From assembly GCF_022758235.1 (NCBI RefSeq), contig NZ_JALEBG010000001.1, positions 930,001-994,000 of the forward strand: 64,000 bases of DNA, in the 5' to 3' direction. Below the pieces are notes generated by a model. That model made no database searches, was not told the DNA's origin, and saw only the letters and a program-made list of their open reading frames with translations. The stretch comes from Pontibacter liquoris. GTDB lineage: Bacteria > Bacteroidota > Bacteroidia > Cytophagales > Hymenobacteraceae. A program made the translations under genes and the position numbers. Positions 59,743 through 64,000 of the stretch are shown here, one piece after another; position 1 is the stretch's first letter, and every line of letters begins with the position of its first letter.

Positions 59743-60114
59743 TTACTTCACTACATTCTTATACACCAGGTGGGAAAAACTGTATTAGACTGAAAACTGC
59801 AGCCTGACGTCAGAGGAGCTGAAACCATCTCTGAAATTATGGCGCTTTCCCCATTGCAGCTCAGCCCCTGCCAGAAATTGTGAAAAAGGGTTATAAAGTA
59901 AATTGTGAATGGCATAATGGCCATTTTTAAAAGTATTCGCTGCCTACGCACCCGAGTTGTAAATGCGCACCCCCGAATAGCCCATGGGGCTGCTCCAGGC
60001 ATTGGTCCATTTATGTTCCAGAAAAGCCCGCCCGCCTAAAGCCGGCAAAGCAACACCCAATACAGTCGTGGTGGAATCAGCGAAATTGTTTTCTATCCCA
60101 ATAGGCAAATGGAG
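59743..60114 (-). pseudogene. C-terminal remnant of an outer-membrane porin (DcaP-like)
   Basis: On the minus strand one frame reads as the last 120 or so residues of a trimeric porin: LPIGIENNFADSTTTVLGVA, ALGGRAFLEHKWTNAWSSPM, then an in-frame TAG at 59946-59944, AANTFKNGHYAIHNLLYN, LAGAELQWGKRHNFRDGF and SDVRLQFSV, then TAA at 59787-59785 where K is expected, YSFSHLVY and the final stop at 59743. The pieces match the ends of Bacteroidota DcaP-type porins of about 400 residues, by recollection of their pattern. The first two thirds are missing. It sits just upstream of the MFS gene. Confidence 0.7.
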
Positions 60115-60192
60115 TAAAACAATGCATCACCTTTTACAATTTACCTTGTTCGTTTTGGAATAAAATACGTTCAGATAATAAAGAAAGTGCGT

Positions 60193-61656
60193 ATGACTTC
60201 ATCCCAGCAGACCCGAACAAATACCGCTCATTACCAGGGAACAGATAAACTTATTGCTGGCATCGTCCTGGCCGTTATTACCTTCTGGCTTTTTGCCCAA
60301 ACAACCCTCAACATTGCTCCTGTCATGCAGGAGGACCTGAACATCAGCCATACCCTCAACAACCTCGCTGTCAGTATTACCGCCCTGTTCTCCGGCATTT
60401 TCATCGTAGTGGCCGGCGGGTTAGCAGACAGGCTAGGCAGGGTGAAACTTACAAATGTGGGGCTGCTGCTGAGCGTTATCGGCTCCGTTTTGATTGTGCT
60501 CTCCCCTTCGGGTACTGCTGTTTTTCTGATAACCGGGCGGATTCTGCAGGGCCTTTCGGCCGCTTGTATCATGCCGGCAACCCTGGCTCTAATGAAAGCA
60601 TACTACGAAGGAAAAGCCCGGCAGCGGGCACTCAGCTTCTGGTCTATCGGTTCCTGGGGCGGCTCGGGTTTCTGTTCCTTGTTTGGCGGGTTGGTTGCCT
60701 CTACCATGGGGTGGCGCTGGATCTTTGTTTTATCTGTTATTGTCGCTGTCATCAGCTACCTCCTGATCAGAGGAACTCCGGAAAGTAAAGCAAAGGCCAC
60801 AGACAAAAAAGCCTTCGACTGGTCAGGGCTCATCGCTTTTGTGATCGCCATGCTGGCCATTAATATTGTGATCGGGCAAGGCGCTAGCCTGGGTTGGATC
60901 AGCCCGGCCATTCTGATCGGCTTTGCCGTGTTCATCATCTCCACCGTTGTTTTTTTGTGGATAGAAAACAGAAGTGAAAATGGCTTTGTGGATCTGTCGC
61001 TTTTCAAAAACCGTACTTTTTCAGGCGCATCCCTTTCCAACTTTTTACTCAATGGTGCTGCCGGAACACTGCTTGTTTCGCTGGCGCTTGTACAGGCTGA
61101 GGCAGGTTTGTCTTCCCTGCAATCGGGTTTAATTACGGTGGGCTATCTGGTAGCCATACTTAGTACCATCCGGGTGGGCGAAAAATTACTTCAGAAAATG
61201 GGGCCCAGAAAACCAATGCTGCTTGGCTGCAGCATCACGGGCGTGGGTATCGTGTTGACAAGCCTGACTTTCCTGCTGGCGAAAGAATACATCATCGCGT
61301 CCTTTATCGGCTTCACCTTGTTTGGGGTAGGGCTTGGCTTTTATGCCACCCCCTCAACTGATGCAGCCTTGAGTAACGTTCCGGATGACAAAGCCGGCTC
61401 CGCATCGGGCATATACAAGATGGCGTCCTCATTGGGGGCTGCTTTTGGCGTGGCCATCTCCGGCGCCATTTTTTACGGCCTCAGCCAACGGGAAGGCGCT
61501 CCGCCGCTGGCCGCTATGTTCATGGGCCGGACAGATAATGCAGGCGTACGCTTTGCAGCCGGTATCGGGCTGTTGTTCAACGTCTTTATGGTCATCGTCG
61601 CCATTGTCGCCATTCTGCTAACCATCCCCAGGAGCAGCCCCGAAGAAGCATCGTAA
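60193..61656 (+). CDS. MFS transporter, DHA2 (14-helix drug:H+ antiporter) family
   Basis: A 487-residue inner-membrane exporter. There are about 14 hydrophobic segments; motif A is GGLADRLGRVKLTNVGLLLS near 77, and motif C-like GSWGGSGFCSLFGGLVAS near 150. FAQTTLNIAPVMQEDLNIS near 35 is the QacA/SmvA-type start. Such pumps export cationic or lipophilic toxins in exchange for protons. The ATG at 60193 is preferred to a GTG two codons before. An M20 amidohydrolase gene follows after 41 bases and a TRIC channel after that, so the three form an operon. Confidence 0.92.
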   Translation: MTSSQQTRTNTAHYQGTDKLIAGIVLAVITFWLFAQTTLNIAPVMQEDLNISHTLNNLAVSITALFSGIFIVVAGGLADRLGRVKLTNVGLLLSVIGSVLIVLSPSGTAVFLITGRILQGLSAACIMPATLALMKAYYEGKARQRALSFWSIGSWGGSGFCSLFGGLVASTMGWRWIFVLSVIVAVISYLLIRGTPESKAKATDKKAFDWSGLIAFVIAMLAINIVIGQGASLGWISPAILIGFAVFIISTVVFLWIENRSENGFVDLSLFKNRTFSGASLSNFLLNGAAGTLLVSLALVQAEAGLSSLQSGLITVGYLVAILSTIRVGEKLLQKMGPRKPMLLGCSITGVGIVLTSLTFLLAKEYIIASFIGFTLFGVGLGFYATPSTDAALSNVPDDKAGSASGIYKMASSLGAAFGVAISGAIFYGLSQREGAPPLAAMFMGRTDNAGVRFAAGIGLLFNVFMVIVAIVAILLTIPRSSPEEAS

Positions 61657-61697
61657 TAACACGCATTTACTTTTCTTTCAAAATAAATTTAACTGGT

Positions 61698-62963
61698 ATG
61701 GAAACTTCTCAGATCAAAACCATCAATCATAACATGGACAGCTTTATTGACCAGCTGCTCCCTGAGCTGGAGGCGATTTATAAAGATATTCACCAACACC
61801 CGGAGTTATCAATGCAGGAAACCCGGACAGCTAAAATTGCTGCAGACTATTTAAACAAGTATGGGTTTGACGTTACTACCGGAGTAGGCGGGACCGGTGT
61901 GGTGGGTCTGATGCAAAACGGCGCAGGTCCCATTGTCATGCTGCGGGCCGATATGGATGCTCTTCCGGTGAAAGAGGACACGGGCCTGCCGTATGCCAGC
62001 ACGAAAGTTGCCCGCGATCCGGAAGGGGTGGAAGTTGGCGTATCGCATGTATGCGGCCACGATTTGCATGTAACCTGGCTGATGGGCGCTGCCCGGTTAT
62101 TTTCAGAGCACCGTGACCAGTGGGAGGGAACGCTGATGGCCGTTTTTCAGCCCGGTGAAGAAATTGGCCGTGGGGCACAAAGTATGATAGACGATGGCAT
62201 GATGGAGCGTTTTCCCAGGCCGGATATTATTCTGGGGCAGCATGTGATGGTGGGCGAATCGGGTACCGTAGGGTATCGGAGCGGCACCATTTTAGCCGCC
62301 GGTAACAGCATGAAGGTAAAACTTTTTGGCCGTGGGGCACACGGCTCGCAGCCGCAAACCTCCGTCGATCCGGTAGTGATGGCGGCGGCCACTACCATGC
62401 GGCTACAAACCATTGTGTCGCGGGAGATAGCGCCGATTGAAAATGCAGTGCTCACCGTGGGTGCCCTGCAGGCCGGTACCAAAGAGAACATCATCCCCGA
62501 AGATGCTACGCTGAAACTGAATATCCGCACGTTTAATGATGGCGTGAAAGACCACATCCTGTCTGCGGTTAAACGGATCTGCTGTGCCGAATGTGCAGCT
62601 TCCAATGCCCCAAGAGACCCTGAATATACAGAACTGGACAGTTATCCTCTCACCGAGAATGATGCCAAAGCTACAGCCAAAGTAGCTCAGGCTTTTGCCG
62701 CAGAGTTCGGCAATAAGGCTTATGAAACCCAGCCTGCTTCTGCCAGCGAGGATTTTAGTATATTCGGGCGGAATTGGAAAGTGCCGTATGTATTTTGGTT
62801 TGTGGGCGGAACAGATCCTGCCGTATTTCTGGAAGCAAAAAAGAAAAGTCAGTTAAATACGATCCCAAGCAACCATTCACCTAAATTTGCACCGGTAATA
62901 CACCCCACCCTGAAAACCGGTTTGCAGGCGATGATAACAGCCGCCGCAGCCTGGTTCAATTAA
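61698..62963 (+). CDS. M20-family amidohydrolase
   Basis: A 421-residue metal hydrolase of the M20D (IAA-amino acid/hippurate hydrolase) group. Metal ligands are seen in HPELSMQET near 35, SHVCGHDLHVTWLM near 115 (Cys-Gly-His-Asp), FQPGEEIGRGAQSM near 150, HGSQPQTSVDP near 215 and the final His in SNHSPKFAPV. It probably cleaves N-acyl amino acids or similar amides in the cytosol. Its place between an efflux pump and a channel suggests detoxification or salvage of an amide, which is inference. Confidence 0.93.
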   Translation: METSQIKTINHNMDSFIDQLLPELEAIYKDIHQHPELSMQETRTAKIAADYLNKYGFDVTTGVGGTGVVGLMQNGAGPIVMLRADMDALPVKEDTGLPYASTKVARDPEGVEVGVSHVCGHDLHVTWLMGAARLFSEHRDQWEGTLMAVFQPGEEIGRGAQSMIDDGMMERFPRPDIILGQHVMVGESGTVGYRSGTILAAGNSMKVKLFGRGAHGSQPQTSVDPVVMAAATTMRLQTIVSREIAPIENAVLTVGALQAGTKENIIPEDATLKLNIRTFNDGVKDHILSAVKRICCAECAASNAPRDPEYTELDSYPLTENDAKATAKVAQAFAAEFGNKAYETQPASASEDFSIFGRNWKVPYVFWFVGGTDPAVFLEAKKKSQLNTIPSNHSPKFAPVIHPTLKTGLQAMITAAAAWFN

Positions 62964-62982
62964 ATTGTCTCGGGTTATCTGA

Positions 62983-63645
62983 ATGGAAAAATTACACTCG
63001 CTGTATTATGTGCTGGAAATGGCAGGTACGTTTGCTTTTGCCATAAGTGGGGCCACAGCAGCCCGAAAACGTAATCTTGATCTGTTTGGCATTTGTGCCA
63101 TTGCCTTTATTGTTGCCTGCGGCGGCGGTATCATCCGTGATCTTTGTATCGGAGCTACCCCGCCCGCCGGCTTAACCAACTGGCCATACCTGGTTGTGGC
63201 CCTTATTGCCACAGGGTTAACGGTTGGCTTATTTTCTTTGGTAGAGCTGCTTCACCGCCCGGTGCTGGTGTTCGATGCCATTGGTTTATCCCTGTTCGCT
63301 GTGACAGGTGCGGAAAAAGCGCTGCACTATGGCCATAATGGCGAGGTGGCTATTTTGTTGGGGGTAACGACTGCCGTAGGAGGTGGCGTGCTGCGGGATG
63401 TCCTGCTTACGCGGGTGCCTGTTATTATGGAAAAGGAAATCTACGCCTCCGCGGCGCTTATAGGTGCTATTATTGTTGTGTTGGGCAACTATCTTAAGTG
63501 GGTGTCGGGCGACCTGGCTGCGATCATTGCCTTACTGGTCTGTTTTTCTTTACGCATCTTAGCGCTCCATTACCATTGGAACCTCCCTACGCCAGTCGAT
63601 AAGAAAGCAAGCCCCGATAAAAAAGATGGCCTTGATAAAGGCTAA
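62983..63645 (+). CDS. TRIC/UPF0126 (YicG-type) cation channel
   Basis: A 220-residue inner-membrane protein with seven hydrophobic segments in two repeats. The hallmark GGG-x-x-RD pairs are ACGGGIIRDLCIGATPP near 48 and AVGGGVLRDVLLTRVP near 133, as in bacterial homologues of trimeric intracellular cation channels, which conduct K+ and perhaps amino acids. The C-terminus is basic and charged (KKASPDKKDGLDKG). It starts 19 bases after the amidohydrolase gene and ends the operon. Confidence 0.92.
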   Translation: MEKLHSLYYVLEMAGTFAFAISGATAARKRNLDLFGICAIAFIVACGGGIIRDLCIGATPPAGLTNWPYLVVALIATGLTVGLFSLVELLHRPVLVFDAIGLSLFAVTGAEKALHYGHNGEVAILLGVTTAVGGGVLRDVLLTRVPVIMEKEIYASAALIGAIIVVLGNYLKWVSGDLAAIIALLVCFSLRILALHYHWNLPTPVDKKASPDKKDGLDKG

Positions 63646-64000
63646 CCTCCTGAACGTTGCGGACTTTCTACTCTACTGCTTACCACTGGTCTTTCAGGAC
63701 AAAAACTTTTCGTCCTACCGCATTTCCATAAAGGCAAATAAGCCGTTTTTTTATACTATATTCCTCCCTTGGAACCAAGGGGATGAGCCTGACTTAAGCC
63801 AAGATTGCACGGCCAGCCGGTTTCGAGGAAAGCAGCAGGAAAGGGCGCTGCAAGTATACTTGCCACGGCTGTTTAAGCATCCCGATAGAAGAACATCAGC
63901 CATCGGCAGCAACCGTATTATAAAGCCGGTACTGCCTGAGACTGTTCCTTTCAAAGCGCGGGTTCGGGCAGGAATTTGTTTGAAAAACCTGGTTACACTT
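63646..64000. other. Gene-free end of the window
   Basis: 355 bases with no supported gene. There is an imperfect hairpin near 63696-63716 (AGGAC...GTCCT) that could weakly end the operon, a CCCTTGG-AA-CCAAGGG inverted repeat at 63766-63781 and an AAGTATACTT double heptamer near 63852. Confidence 0.45.

Noticed and set aside
63751-63954. Minus-strand 67-codon open frame at the window end
   Set aside because: No family pattern; overlaps an inverted repeat and a double heptamer.

Overview
The window looks like a chromosomal segment of a Bacteroidota bacterium, order Cytophagales, most likely Hymenobacteraceae (Pontibacter-like). The evidence is: promoters of the TTG-N~20-TAnnTTTG type, few Shine-Dalgarno sites, many lipoproteins with SPII signals, Bacteroidota-type families (Mpl ligase, ECF sigma operon with a CpxP-like protein, split transketolase, TIGR03118 protein) and moderate G+C. 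It carries one tRNA, no rRNA, no CRISPR array and no intact insertion sequence. The genus is inference; no marker gene settles it.

Layout. 1-9.8 kb: a truncated PAS/GAF sensor, miaA, pfkA, a TerB-like protein, an SLC13 permease and a class III aminotransferase. 9.9-16.2 kb: small proteins, a membrane-anchored metallo-beta-lactamase-fold hydrolase, a polysaccharide deacetylase, pepE and a DUF885 zinc protease. 16.2-24.4 kb, minus strand: an ECF sigma operon, a split transketolase whose halves are separated by a von Willebrand A protein, bcp, an M23 peptidase and a fumarylacetoacetase-family enzyme. 24.7-31.8 kb: M48 lipoprotease, a Cys-rich lipoprotein, an exonuclease, mpl, dnaB (with three phased DnaA-box-like sites upstream), a repeat-packed intergenic region and a nitroreductase. 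32-40.4 kb: a PAS protein with a CZB-like partner, phosphoglucomutase, hppD, kup and tRNA-Pro(GGG). 40.7-46.5 kb: a complete RND efflux operon. 47.3-51 kb: EamA half-transporter, PQQ-type sugar dehydrogenase and a TIGR03118 propeller protein.

51.9-59.6 kb is the most system-like part: two parallel sets of YceI plus ring-cleaving VOC dioxygenase, joined by a cupin, an MhqD-like hydrolase, a small GNAT, a ferredoxin-cyclase fusion, a Crp/Fnr regulator, an F420-reductase-like oxidoreductase and DoxX. It resembles a quinone/electrophile stress locus. Candidate operators sit before the first YceI (twin ATGTAyrTACAT palindromes) and directly after the Crp/Fnr gene (TTGAC-N4-GTCAA, which fits the ExxSR recognition helix of that regulator). 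A decayed outer-membrane porin remnant lies at 59.7-60.1 kb, and the window ends with an MFS pump, an M20 amidohydrolase and a TRIC/UPF0126 channel in one operon.

Across the whole window the heptamer AAGTATA/TATACTT is strongly over-represented inside and between genes, and in the dnaB-nitroreductase gap it forms a 44-bp periodic array.
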